A stretch of 64,000 nucleotides of DNA from Clostridiaceae bacterium OM02-2AC. Lineage in GTDB: Bacteria; Bacillota_I; Bacilli_A; Erysipelotrichales; Erysipelotrichaceae. Every line of letters starts with the position of its first letter. Within the stretch, counting starts at the first letter, position 1. The position numbers and the translations under genes were made by a program. The stretch spans positions 1 to 64,000 of the forward strand of contig QULU01000019.1 in the NCBI GenBank assembly GCA_003481775.1. Direction: 5' to 3'. The notes under the pieces are model-generated. The model ran no database searches. It worked only from the letters and a program-made list of their open reading frames with translations, and was not told where the DNA came from. This document shows positions 7,720 to 17,041 of the stretch, one piece after another.

Positions 7720-9441
7720 CTATTTTTCAATCGTGATATGCTTCGTGATGATCCAGCGGTCAATCTGATACAGATAGGCAAGCAGCTGTGGACCACTCAT
7801 CAGCTGGCCATACCATGGCAGCTGAAAGCTTTCCCCCTTTGTATCAATCAGCTCTTTTAATTTCACGTCATCAAACAACTGATGCAATGGACTGTCTGGA
7901 TCATCATAACGCTCCTGCAGACGTTTGCTGATCAGCTCGGCGTAACGGGGATTGTGTGTCTTCGGAAACGGGTTCTTTTTCCGATGGGCAACACTTTCTG
8001 GCAGCTCATTTTCAAACGCCTTTCGCAGAATACCCTTTTCCTCCTGCTGCAGAAATTTCATATCCCATGGGATATTATAAACATATTCCAGCAGCTTAAC
8101 ATTGGCAAACGGGGCACGGATATTCAAATGAGCGGCATCCCCCATGCAGACCTGACGGGTAACCAGCGTCTGCATGAACCAGTGCAGACATAAAACGGTA
8201 TGAATACGAGCACGGCGATCCTCCTCGCTGTCCGTATCCAGATATTCGATATCCTGAATGCTCTGGGCATAGCGCTTGGCGATATACTCCTCATAGGGAA
8301 GAGATTGCAAATCAGGGTGAAGCAAAGAGATTCTCTCTTTCGTAGAGCGCAGCCATGGAAATGTATCCAAATCCTTTAGCTCGTCCCGATAAAACCACGG
8401 ATAGCCGCCAAAAATCTCATCTGAGCACTCTCCGCTCAATATGACCTGTTCCTTTTTTGCAACCTGCTGACACAGCCACAATAGGCTGGAATCCACATCT
8501 GCCATACCCGGAGCTTCTCTTGCCTCCATGGCAGCCTCCAGCAGATCGCAGAGCGTTTGCTGGGACAGCATAAGCGGTGTATGTGCGCATGCACAAAACG
8601 CACACATATCCTGAATAAAGGAAGCATCCAGAGAAACCTGATACATATTTCCCTTAAAATTTTCCTTGTTTCCTTCATAATCCAGAGAATAGGTACGCCA
8701 TTGCGAATCCTGCTTAGCGGCAACGCTGGTAATCAGACTGGAATCCAGCCCACCGGATAAAAAGCTTGCCTGTGCCCCGGATGCCTGTGCATGGATGGAG
8801 GCACTCATCAAGTCATGCACCTTTTGGATCGTTTCCTGTAAAGAATCCGTATGCGGACGTGCAGAAAGCTTATAATATGTTTTGATTTCCAGCTTACCGG
8901 CAGATATGCGAAGCAGGGAGCCCATCGGCAACGCAAAGACGTCCTTGTACAGGGTCTGATTCTCGCTGATGCTGGGACCAAAGGCGAACAGCTCCAAAAG
9001 ACCGTTGCGATCCAGAACTGCCGGAGTATTTGAGGCATCCAGCAGGGGCTGAATGCGGCTGCTGATCCAGATACGGTTGTCCCTGATCAGATAATAGATC
9101 GGACGAAGACCGAGCGGGTCCTTGGCACAGAAAAGGGAATCCCCCTTCCATATGATAAAGGAATATGCACCCTCCATATGCTTCATCGCGTTCTCGCCCC
9201 AGAGAAGATAGGCAAACAGTACGGTTTCCTCCATACAGGAAGGCTTTGGAAAATCAGCCGCCTGCAATTCCTCGTGCAATTCCTCAAGCTGATACAGCTC
9301 ACCATCAAACAAAACAGAAAATTCCATATTTTCATGCTGTACGCTCTGGAAGCCCTCTGTATATATTCGGGCATCCTCACGGATACCGCAATGCTTTCCG
9401 GCTGCCTCTTGCAGGGCAGCTACGGCTAAAAATTGTTTCAT
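7720..9441 (-). CDS. asnB: Asparagine synthase (AsnB type) lacking the N-terminal Cys nucleophile
   Basis: A 573-aa protein. The C-terminal two thirds is the ATP-dependent amidoligase: P-loop SFLSGGLDSSLITSVA, then SGECSDEIFGGYPWFY and a late RKKNPFPKTHNPRY segment. The N-terminal part retains only the distal glutaminase half (FDGELYQLEELHEEL, KDPLGLRPIYY). AsnB normally begins Met-Cys-Gly, with Cys2 as nucleophile, followed by an RGPD/GHRRL block; here both are missing. The chosen ATG (9441) follows GGAAGGAGAG. An upstream in-frame Met-Cys at 9486 has no ribosome site and no AsnB-like context. The enzyme should therefore use free ammonia, or another amide donor. Confidence 0.85.
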   Translation of the reverse strand: MKQFLAVAALQEAAGKHCGIREDARIYTEGFQSVQHENMEFSVLFDGELYQLEELHEELQAADFPKPSCMEETVLFAYLLWGENAMKHMEGAYSFIIWKGDSLFCAKDPLGLRPIYYLIRDNRIWISSRIQPLLDASNTPAVLDRNGLLELFAFGPSISENQTLYKDVFALPMGSLLRISAGKLEIKTYYKLSARPHTDSLQETIQKVHDLMSASIHAQASGAQASFLSGGLDSSLITSVAAKQDSQWRTYSLDYEGNKENFKGNMYQVSLDASFIQDMCAFCACAHTPLMLSQQTLCDLLEAAMEAREAPGMADVDSSLLWLCQQVAKKEQVILSGECSDEIFGGYPWFYRDELKDLDTFPWLRSTKERISLLHPDLQSLPYEEYIAKRYAQSIQDIEYLDTDSEEDRRARIHTVLCLHWFMQTLVTRQVCMGDAAHLNIRAPFANVKLLEYVYNIPWDMKFLQQEEKGILRKAFENELPESVAHRKKNPFPKTHNPRYAELISKRLQERYDDPDSPLHQLFDDVKLKELIDTKGESFQLPWYGQLMSGPQLLAYLYQIDRWIITKHITIEK

Positions 9442-9603
9442 AACAACTCTCCTTCCATATGCATTGTATGAATATGAAGAGCACAATAGTATCGGTTCAG
9501 CTAAAAAACAGCTGTAAGTGCTTGCGGGAAATCGTGTAAGGTCTGCTATGGGAAGATGAAAATTTACATAGGAAAAAGTAAATGGGTATCATCCGTAAAA
9601 CAG

Positions 9604-9631
9604 TTGCATGTAGAAAAAAAGATAGTATAAT
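9604..9631 (+). promoter_or_regulatory. Promoter of the YitT-family gene
   Basis: TTGCAT (9604-9609) and TATAAT (9626-9631) are 16 bp apart, about 34 bp before the start codon. Confidence 0.55.
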
Positions 9632-9664
9632 TATGCATGACCAGAGGAAAAAGGGAGTAGAAGA

Positions 9665-10528
9665 ATGAGATTAAAACCAAGTGTCAGAGATTTGATTACG
9701 GTAGGCTGTGTTATCATCGGATCACTTCTCTGCGCCATCAATATCAATACCTTCATCAATGCCGGAGGCTTGTTTCCAGGCGGCTTTACCGGACTGACGG
9801 TATTCATTCAGCGCTTTGCTGAAAAATACATGGATATGCAGGTGCCGTATTCTGCCGTAAACTTTGCATTGAATGCCATACCGGCCTACATCGGCTATAA
9901 AACCGTAGGAAAGAAATTTACCTTGTATTCCTGTGTGATGATCGTTTTAACCGGTGTGTTTGTTGAAATCCTGCCTGTTACCAATATCACAGAGGATATT
10001 CTGCTGATTACCATTTTCGGTGGTATTTTGCAGGGAGTTGCTTTGGGAATCGCCTTGCGCGGAAATGCCAGCAGTGGCGGAACGGATTTTATCGCTATGT
10101 GGATTTCACAGAAAACCAATCAGCCTGCCTGGAATTACATCCTTGCGATGAATGCTGTTATGCTGGTGGCTGCCGGCTATCTGTTTGGATGGAATGCTGC
10201 CCTGTATTCCATTATCTTTCAGTTCTGTTCCACACAGGTAATCAATTTTGTGCATACCCGCTACAAGCGCATGACGCTTTTTATCGTAACGAGCAATCCG
10301 GATATCGTGATTGAAGAAATTCAGAATTCCACACATCACGGAGTAACGCGTCTGGAGGGGATCGGTACCTATTACGGGCGGCCGAGAACTATGCTGTACA
10401 CCGTTGTGGATTCACAAAACGTCAAGGGATTAGTAACCCGCATTCGGGAAATTGATCAGACCAGCTTTGTCAATGTGACAAAGACGGAAAGCGTCGAGGG
10501 AAAATTTTATCAGCGGCCGATTGAATAG
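9665..10528 (+). CDS. YitT family membrane protein (DUF161/DUF2179)
   Basis: A 287-aa protein. Five or six membrane segments fill residues about 10-205 and include the family motif NTFINAGGLFPGGFTGLT and RGNASSGGTDFIAMW. A soluble C-terminal DUF2179 domain (about 220-280) has HGVTRLEGIGTYYGRPRTMLY. The length is typical. The biochemical role of the family is unsettled. It stands alone with its own promoter. Confidence 0.88.
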   Translation: MRLKPSVRDLITVGCVIIGSLLCAININTFINAGGLFPGGFTGLTVFIQRFAEKYMDMQVPYSAVNFALNAIPAYIGYKTVGKKFTLYSCVMIVLTGVFVEILPVTNITEDILLITIFGGILQGVALGIALRGNASSGGTDFIAMWISQKTNQPAWNYILAMNAVMLVAAGYLFGWNAALYSIIFQFCSTQVINFVHTRYKRMTLFIVTSNPDIVIEEIQNSTHHGVTRLEGIGTYYGRPRTMLYTVVDSQNVKGLVTRIREIDQTSFVNVTKTESVEGKFYQRPIE

Positions 10529-10630
10529 ATTTAACGGATTTTAATCATATCAGTAACCATGTATAGACAGCTATGAAAGAAGGAATGAATTCCTGTCATC
10601 AACTTCAGGAGCTTTCTGTCGTTTGCTTTA

Positions 10631-10726
10631 TCACAGCATTATCACTTACCGTCAGTAAGGAGAAACTTGAAAAACACCCGAGGGTGTTTTCTTTTGCTCT
10701 TCATGAGCTGTTCACAGCATTATCAC
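10631..10726 (+). repeat. 15-bp direct repeat in the promoter region of the ABC exporter operon
   Basis: TCACAGCATTATCAC occurs at 10631-10645 and again at 10712-10726, 81 bp apart. The second copy sits between a weak -35 (TTCACA, 10711-10716) and a TATACT -10 (10736-10741). This is the layout of an operator pair; the binding protein is unknown. Confidence 0.5.
10671..10695 (+). terminator. Terminator in front of the ABC exporter operon
   Basis: AAAACACCC pairs with GGGTGTTTT across a two-base loop, followed by CTTTT. It ends yitT transcription or attenuates read-through into the ABC operon. It lies between the two 15-bp repeats. Confidence 0.65.
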
Positions 10727-10765
10727 ATACTTTCTGTATACTGTAGCTGTGAAAGGAGAATACCC

Positions 10766-12265
10766 ATGTACATTGTTAAAAATGCATTGCGGAATATAAC
10801 CAGGGCAAAGGGCAGAAATATACTGATAGGCTGCATTGCCTTTGTGATCGGTCTGTCCGCATGTCTCGCATTATCCATTCAGGAGGCAGCCGACAGGGAA
10901 CGGGAAAGCGGCTTATCCAATCTGAATATCACTGCTTCCATCCGTGTGGACCGACAATCCATGATGGAGGATATGCGGCAGAATACAGAGGGAAATGAGG
11001 AATCGGATGGCAGTCGTATGAAGGACAAGCTATCCGCGATGAAGGAGCTGTCACTGGAGGAACTAAAAACCTATGCAAAGGCGGAATCCGTTCAGGATTT
11101 CTATTATACGGAAAGTGTTTCCCTGAATGCATCCTCCATAGAAGCGGTTTCTACTGCCTCGAATGCATCTTCGACAGATGCAGCTAAAGAAGGCGGTCAG
11201 CCATCCTTTGGCAAAGGGATGGGCGGTATGCAAAATCAGGGTGATTTTACGGTTACCGGCTACAGCAGCAAAGCGGCGATGACTGCCTTCGCAGATGGAA
11301 GTGCTGAGCTGCGTGAGGGAGCCGGCTTCACGGATGGTGATGATGCGCTTACCTGTATCATCCATCAGGAGCTTGCTACTCTGAATGATCTCTCTGTTGG
11401 AGATACGATCACCTTTACCAATCCCTTGAATGAAAAGGAAACATATAGCATCGAGGTTGTCGGTATCTATACCTCTACAGAAACCACGGATTCCTTTATG
11501 GGAATGAATATGATGGATCCTGCCAATCAGGTCTATATGTCCTATGCGGCATTGCATTCGCTCGTTGACAAGAGTGCAGCTGCGGCTGCGGATACTGCCC
11601 TTCGTGCACAGCTGCTAGGTACCTATGTATTTGAGAATGTTGCAGCATATGACAAATTTGAAGCACAGGCACGAAAGCTGGGGCTAAGTGATACGTATAC
11701 CGTTTCCTCCAGTGATGTGGCGGCCTATGAACAAAGCCTTGCCCCATTGGAAAATCTGAGCACGTATGCCGGCTATTTTCTTGCAGTCGTATTGCTAGTC
11801 GGAGGTGTGATTCTCGTAGTGCTCAATATCTATCACATACGGGAGCGGAAATATGAAATCGGCGTATTGGCGGCAATCGGCATGAACAAGCGCAGGATTG
11901 CCCTGCAATTCGTTTGTGAAATCTTCGTGGTAACATTGCTGGCTATCCTGCTGGGCTGTGGCATCGGTGCTGCGGGCAGTGTATCGCTGACCAATACACT
12001 GCTGAAAACACAGGCCGTGCAAACTGCTGATCAGGATACTGGCTTTTCGAAGAATGGCGGTCCACAAATGGAGCTTCTGGATAGGGGCAAGGACACGGTC
12101 AGACAGAATGTATCCTATATCGAGGAAATCAGCAGTGCTGCCAACGGAAGGGTTCTGCTGGAGCTGGGCGGTATTGCAATTTTACTGACACTATTGTCCT
12201 CCGGTATTGCAGTCTTGCATATTCTGCGCTATGAACCACTGAAGATATTATCAAACAGAGAATAG
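10766..12265 (+). CDS. ABC transporter permease, MacB/FtsX type
   Basis: A 499-aa protein. An N-terminal membrane segment (about 18-38) is followed by a large extracytoplasmic domain with many Ser/Ala/Met/Gly-rich low-complexity stretches. Three C-terminal membrane segments complete the FtsX domain (about 340-490; KYEIGVLAAIGMNKRRIALQ is the coupling segment). It starts at ATG 10766 after GAAAGGAG; an upstream extension to 10667 lacks a ribosome site. The ATPase gene follows 11 bp later. MacB-type permeases usually export peptides, toxins or antibiotics or act mechanically in the envelope; the substrate is unknown. Confidence 0.85.
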   Translation: MYIVKNALRNITRAKGRNILIGCIAFVIGLSACLALSIQEAADRERESGLSNLNITASIRVDRQSMMEDMRQNTEGNEESDGSRMKDKLSAMKELSLEELKTYAKAESVQDFYYTESVSLNASSIEAVSTASNASSTDAAKEGGQPSFGKGMGGMQNQGDFTVTGYSSKAAMTAFADGSAELREGAGFTDGDDALTCIIHQELATLNDLSVGDTITFTNPLNEKETYSIEVVGIYTSTETTDSFMGMNMMDPANQVYMSYAALHSLVDKSAAAAADTALRAQLLGTYVFENVAAYDKFEAQARKLGLSDTYTVSSSDVAAYEQSLAPLENLSTYAGYFLAVVLLVGGVILVVLNIYHIRERKYEIGVLAAIGMNKRRIALQFVCEIFVVTLLAILLGCGIGAAGSVSLTNTLLKTQAVQTADQDTGFSKNGGPQMELLDRGKDTVRQNVSYIEEISSAANGRVLLELGGIAILLTLLSSGIAVLHILRYEPLKILSNRE

Positions 12266-12276
12266 GAGGAAGAATT

Positions 12277-12948
12277 ATGCAGCTGGAATTACAGGATATC
12301 GGCTATAGCTATAATGGAAGGGATGCAGTGCTCAGTCATGTGAATACCCGCTTTGAAGGCGGCAGAATCTATGCTATCACCGGGCGCTCCGGCGCAGGCA
12401 AAACAACCTTGCTGTCACTGCTATCACAGCTTACAAAACCGACAGAGGGAAGGATTCTTTATAATGGGAAGGATGTCAGTGAGGTGGATCAGTATGTATA
12501 CAGGAGTCGCTATGTGGGTGTGGTTTTTCAAAGCTTTAACCTGCTGATGCATCTGAGTGCCGTTGAAAATGTACTGCTTTCCATGGATATCGCCGGTGTG
12601 AAAAAGGACAATAACCGCGCATATGCAATGAAGCTGCTGGAAAAGGTGGGGCTTTGTGAGGCTGAGGCCCAACGCCGTATCTTAAAGCTTTCCGGCGGGC
12701 AGCAGCAGCGTGTTGCCATCGCCCGTGCACTATCCTATGATCCCGCAATCCTGTTGGCGGATGAACCGACTGGAAATCTGGATGAGGATACACAGGATGA
12801 AATCATGGATATCTTCAAGAGTCTTGCATATGAGGAAGAGAAATGTATCATCCTTGTCACACATTCACCCGTGGTTGCGGCGCAGGCGGACGATGTTTAT
12901 GCATTAACCGATACAAAAAAGAGCAAAAGAAGACAAAAAGGTGTGTAA
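12277..12948 (+). CDS. ABC transporter ATPase, MacB/LolD type
   Basis: A 223-aa nucleotide-binding subunit for the preceding permease. Walker A is GRSGAGKTT, the Q-loop is GVVFQSFNLL, the signature is LSGGQQQRVAIARAL, Walker B is ILLADEPTGNLD, and the switch His is in ILVTHSPVV. It is predicted to form an exporter with the permease 11 bp upstream. A terminator overlaps its stop codon. Confidence 0.9.
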   Translation: MQLELQDIGYSYNGRDAVLSHVNTRFEGGRIYAITGRSGAGKTTLLSLLSQLTKPTEGRILYNGKDVSEVDQYVYRSRYVGVVFQSFNLLMHLSAVENVLLSMDIAGVKKDNNRAYAMKLLEKVGLCEAEAQRRILKLSGGQQQRVAIARALSYDPAILLADEPTGNLDEDTQDEIMDIFKSLAYEEEKCIILVTHSPVVAAQADDVYALTDTKKSKRRQKGV

Positions 12949-12966
12949 TACGCCTTTTTCTTTTAA
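12935..12966 (+). terminator. Terminator of the ABC exporter operon
   Basis: A 10-bp stem (12935-12944 with 12950-12959) and a T-rich tail. It includes the TAA stop of the ATPase gene. Confidence 0.7.
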
Positions 12967-13030
12967 AAAATTTACCTTTCTCTATGGATATCCTGTATAA
13001 TATAAGATATATGGACATTGAGGTGAGATC

Positions 13031-15502
13031 ATGAAACAAAAGGGAATACTTGCATGCTGTATTCTTTTGCTGATGCTTTTGCTGTCAGCCGTACCGTCTG
13101 TGCAGGCAGAAGAAAACAAACGTGTCATCCGTGTGGGATTTCCTCTGCAGCCTGGTCTTACGGTAAAAAATGAGGATGGAACCTACGGGGGCTATACCTA
13201 TGATTATTTGAAGGAAATCTCGCAATATACAGGCTGGACCTATGAGTTTGTAGAAATTGAGGGCGATTTGAACGAACAGCTGATGACCTATCTGGATATG
13301 CTGAAAAAGGGTGAAATCGATCTGCTGGGAGCGATGAGCTATAATGACAGTCTTGCAAAGCTGTATGATTATCCGACAGAGAATTATGGAAATGCGTACA
13401 GTGTGATCGCTGTTTTAAATAATGATGAACGATATGATGAATACAATCTGACAGAGAGCAAGGAGTTTCGGATCGCATTGAATAAAACTGCGGAAAACCG
13501 AAATACGATATTCAGGCAGTATGCTGAATTGAATGGGATGAGCTATAAAATTATCTGGTGCAAGGACGGGTTGGAACAGATTGACGCTGTTCGGGAAGGA
13601 AAGGCAGACGGGCTGGTTACCGTCGATTTATCGCTGGAATCGGACTTTCGCTCGATTGCCAAATTTTCTCCGACACCGTTTTATTTTGCGACTACGAAGG
13701 GGAACAGTGAGCTGATTTCCGAGCTGAACCGAGCCATCGTTACCATCAGTGAGGTAAATCCGACCCTGCAATCCACCCTATACACAAAATACTTTACCAA
13801 AGCCAGCGATCAGCTGCTGCTGAATCATAAGGAAAAGGCCTATATCAAGGAGCATCCGACATTAAAGGTGTTGGTGCAGGATGGGTTTGGTCCGCTTCAG
13901 TATTATAATGAGAAACGGGAAATTCGCGGTGTTGCGAACGATCTTTTGCGAAGCATCTGTAAAAAAGCAGGCTGGAAGCTGGAATATATCTACACCAACA
14001 GCTATACAGAATTTGAGAAAAAGCTGAAAAGCAAGGAAGCTGATATTGTTTTGAACATTCAATACGACTATGATCTCATGAGTCACAGCTCCCTGCTTCT
14101 CAGTACACCATATCTGGAAACAGAGCGTGTGCTTGTGGCTGGAACGGATGTGGATGTCACGACCATGAAGGGGAAAAAGGCTGCTATTTATAAGGGGAAT
14201 GTGACAGAAAAATATGAGGATACAAAGAATGCCAGGTTTTATGATTCCATCGAAGAGGCGCTGCGTGCGGTGGATGAGGGGGTATGCGACTATACGTATA
14301 CGGACAGCTATGCCGCATCCTTTTATCAGTATCGGGATGACTTCACACATTATATCATCTACCCACAGGCGAATTCCTCTGCTATGAAATATAGTATGGG
14401 CGTGATCGACAGCAGTGAAAATATGCTGGCGACCATTTTGAATAAGGGAATCCGAACCATTGATACCAGTGAGCTGGAAGGTTATATCTATGAAAATGCA
14501 CAGCAGCAGAAGCCGTTTACGCTGATGACCTATATTCAGGATAATCCCCTGCAGTTTCTGACACTGATTGTTTCCGCTGCCGCCCTGCTGTTGCTGCTTG
14601 GCTATGTGTATTACCGGAATCAGATGCGGATGAAAAAACAGATTGAGCTGGAGAATACGCGATATCGCTACCTGTCGGAAATTATGAAGGAAGTAATCTT
14701 TGAATACGACTTTACAAGTGATACTCTGCGCCTTACCAGTGAGGCTGTGGAGATATTTCAGGTACCGGAGGTTATTGAGCATTTTTCGGCATATAAATCC
14801 GATATTCTTGTCGCAGACAGTACAGGAAACAATCCGCTTTATGAGCAGCTGATGAAGCAGGTGGATACGGATGCCGATGTGCAACTGAGTATGCAGGGGA
14901 AATCCCTATGGTATCACATTTATATCAAGGTGATTTACGATGGGACGCAGGCTGTTTCCGCCATCGGTCGTGTACAGAACATCCATGCTGAGAAGATGGA
15001 AAAGGAGCAGCTGCGCAAAAAAAGCATGCTGGATTCCCTTACGGATATTTTGAATGCCGCTTCTGTGAAAAAGCAGATCCAGGAGGTATTGGAAGCAGAA
15101 AGTACGCCGCATGCACTATACATTATGGACTTGGATGATTTCAAAGAGGTAAATGATGTGCATGGACACTATATGGGGGATCAGGTGCTGATTCAGACAG
15201 CCACTGCTCTACGAGAGGTTTTTCGTGATTCTGCTATCGTCGGACGCTTAGGCGGAGATGAGTTTGTTGTCTTCATGAAGCACATCAGCAGCAGGGAACA
15301 GGTGATGGAGAGGTGTCAGCTTCTGACAGAGAATCTGCGTTATAAAAGGGAAAGTGCCGGACTGCCGATTCCTACCATCAGCATAGGGGTGTCGCTGAGT
15401 CGTGCGGGGGATGATTTCGTCAGTCTGTATCAGCGTGCAGATATCGCATTATACGATGTGAAGCATCAGGGCAAGGATAATTATGTCATCGATAAAGAAT
15501 AA
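13031..15502 (+). CDS. Double substrate-binding-domain sensor with GGDEF diguanylate cyclase domain
   Basis: An 823-aa membrane sensor. A signal/anchor segment lies at about 5-25. Two tandem extracytoplasmic SBP_bac_3-like domains follow (about 35-260 and 280-490), a type that binds amino acids or similar solutes. Next come a membrane segment (about 505-530), a PAS-like linker (about 545-660) and a GGDEF domain (about 665-823). The active-site GGDEF is intact (about 741-745), as is the MDLDDFKEVND Mg/GTP motif, so cyclic di-GMP synthesis is predicted. No RxxD inhibitory site is present at the usual place before GGDEF. The next gene starts inside its last codons, indicating coupled translation. 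Confidence 0.88.
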   Translation: MKQKGILACCILLLMLLLSAVPSVQAEENKRVIRVGFPLQPGLTVKNEDGTYGGYTYDYLKEISQYTGWTYEFVEIEGDLNEQLMTYLDMLKKGEIDLLGAMSYNDSLAKLYDYPTENYGNAYSVIAVLNNDERYDEYNLTESKEFRIALNKTAENRNTIFRQYAELNGMSYKIIWCKDGLEQIDAVREGKADGLVTVDLSLESDFRSIAKFSPTPFYFATTKGNSELISELNRAIVTISEVNPTLQSTLYTKYFTKASDQLLLNHKEKAYIKEHPTLKVLVQDGFGPLQYYNEKREIRGVANDLLRSICKKAGWKLEYIYTNSYTEFEKKLKSKEADIVLNIQYDYDLMSHSSLLLSTPYLETERVLVAGTDVDVTTMKGKKAAIYKGNVTEKYEDTKNARFYDSIEEALRAVDEGVCDYTYTDSYAASFYQYRDDFTHYIIYPQANSSAMKYSMGVIDSSENMLATILNKGIRTIDTSELEGYIYENAQQQKPFTLMTYIQDNPLQFLTLIVSAAALLLLLGYVYYRNQMRMKKQIELENTRYRYLSEIMKEVIFEYDFTSDTLRLTSEAVEIFQVPEVIEHFSAYKSDILVADSTGNNPLYEQLMKQVDTDADVQLSMQGKSLWYHIYIKVIYDGTQAVSAIGRVQNIHAEKMEKEQLRKKSMLDSLTDILNAASVKKQIQEVLEAESTPHALYIMDLDDFKEVNDVHGHYMGDQVLIQTATALREVFRDSAIVGRLGGDEFVVFMKHISSREQVMERCQLLTENLRYKRESAGLPIPTISIGVSLSRAGDDFVSLYQRADIALYDVKHQGKDNYVIDKE

Positions 15503-16916
15503 CACAGCAGGCAGGATCATTATGGTGATTCTGCTTTCTGTACAGCTGCAGGGCTGCCGGCCCGGGGAAAAGGCAGAGGTGCCGAGGAAGACGGAGCAGC
15601 TGGCAGAGCAGATCAGTCGTACGCGAAAGACGAAAAGCTATGCAATAGCGGATATGCCCAAGGAGCAATCCAGTCTGCAGGATTATTGGAACGCATTGGA
15701 CTATGCTCTGGAAAATCAGCATGCAGCTTCTCCTTCCCAAACGCTGAGCCGACAGGAAGCACGGGAGGATACGCAGGCACTGTTTGCCATGCTGAAGGAG
15801 CTGTATGGCTGCTATGCTTATTTTGATCAGGATAATGCGTTTGCAAAGGCTGAGGAGGCAATACTGCGGGATATTGTGCAGCTTCAAAAGCTGGATTATA
15901 CAGCCTATCGCTCCAGTATCCGAACGCATCTGCAATTTCTTGAGGATCAGCATTTCCTGATCGATCAGACGCCGCTGAAGCGTGCGATGGTAACCTTCAC
16001 CATGCAGGAGCCCTTTGAGAGGAAGGCGGATGGGTTTTATTTCAAAAGCAAAAGGGTGCTGGGAATCGATGCAGAAACGAATTTGGAAGCTGTTCTGAAG
16101 GCGGATGCTCTGCATGCAGATCGCTATGTATACTATCAGAAAACAGATGAGCAGAAAACAGATATCACACTTCATTTCGCAAACAAAAAGACACAGCGGC
16201 AAAGGGTGATACCTCTGGCGACGCATCCTGCGGAGAAAGCCATTCTTGAAACAGATATTCACGGCGTTCCCTATGTTCACACCGCACGGATGTTTTATGC
16301 GGAAAGTGAGAAGGAGAAGGCGGATGCTTTCTTGGAAACAGCAGAGAAATTCAAAGAAAGCAAAGCAGCGGTTTTGGATTTGCGCGGAAACAGCGGCGGT
16401 GATCTGCTGGTGGCAGAGGGCTGGTATCGCATCTTCGCAAATACAGCAGCAGGCGGTCATCTGCAGACCTTGTTAAAGCTTCCCTTAAAGGAACCGTTGC
16501 TGGAGGAGAAATTTCAATCACAAACAACTGGTCAGTCCTTATCGGCCTTGCGCAAGGGAGAGGATTGGAAGCAGCAGGATGCGCTGCATTATATGGTAGA
16601 GCGAGGGGGTACAGAACAGAAAAAGAACGATACGCTGCTGTTTGTCCTACAGGATGATCAGACGGCATCGGCAGCAGAGCATTTGATTGACCGGCTGCAC
16701 AGTCTTGATCATGTGGTATTTATCGGTACACCTACAGCAGGTATGCTGCGCGGCTCCTCCTTTTTGACTGTATATTTAAAGCATTCCAGTCTGGCTGTCA
16801 GCTTTGGCAATATGCTGACACAGTTTCCGGATGCCTATGCAAAGGAATATTATGGTATAGAACCTGATATCTGGACAGGGGATGCCCCCGCTCTTGTTGA
16901 ACAGCTGCTGCAATAA
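15483..16916 (+). CDS. S41-family (C-terminal processing type) peptidase, predicted lipoprotein
   Basis: A 477-aa protein overlapping the cyclase gene by 20 nt. The N-terminal hydrophobic stretch ends in a lipobox (LQGC), so it is probably anchored outside the membrane. The C-terminal half has the S41 fold: VLDLRGNSGGD (about 297-307) and FVLQDDQTASAAEHLID, in which Ser of SAAE (about 395) is the expected nucleophile. Family members often have a partner Lys about 25 residues later; it is not obvious here. No PDZ domain is evident. Overlap with a cyclic di-GMP sensor suggests a surface protease or scaffold controlled together with it. Confidence 0.78.
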   Translation: MSSIKNNTAGRIIMVILLSVQLQGCRPGEKAEVPRKTEQLAEQISRTRKTKSYAIADMPKEQSSLQDYWNALDYALENQHAASPSQTLSRQEAREDTQALFAMLKELYGCYAYFDQDNAFAKAEEAILRDIVQLQKLDYTAYRSSIRTHLQFLEDQHFLIDQTPLKRAMVTFTMQEPFERKADGFYFKSKRVLGIDAETNLEAVLKADALHADRYVYYQKTDEQKTDITLHFANKKTQRQRVIPLATHPAEKAILETDIHGVPYVHTARMFYAESEKEKADAFLETAEKFKESKAAVLDLRGNSGGDLLVAEGWYRIFANTAAGGHLQTLLKLPLKEPLLEEKFQSQTTGQSLSALRKGEDWKQQDALHYMVERGGTEQKKNDTLLFVLQDDQTASAAEHLIDRLHSLDHVVFIGTPTAGMLRGSSFLTVYLKHSSLAVSFGNMLTQFPDAYAKEYYGIEPDIWTGDAPALVEQLLQ

Positions 16917-16965
16917 GACAGCAATACAGGAGAAGGGATTGTATCAGGAAGCAAACAGCATAAAG

Positions 16966-16996
16966 AAACCTGCGCACATTCGCTGCGCAGGTTTTT
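16966..16996. terminator. Bidirectional terminator between S41 peptidase and DUF815 genes
   Basis: A perfect 11-bp stem (16966-16976 with 16984-16994), a seven-base loop, A-rich on the left and T-rich on the right. It serves both convergent genes. Confidence 0.85.
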
Positions 16997-17041
16997 ATGG
17001 TCTATACAGAAACGGTGAAGCTGCTCTAACCAATCGCAGAA

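Noticed and set aside
9470..9486. Met-Cys start of asnB at 9486 as the amidotransferase nucleophile
   Set aside because: No ribosome site, and the following residues do not match the AsnB N-terminus; the strong GGAAGGAGAG belongs to the Met at 9441.
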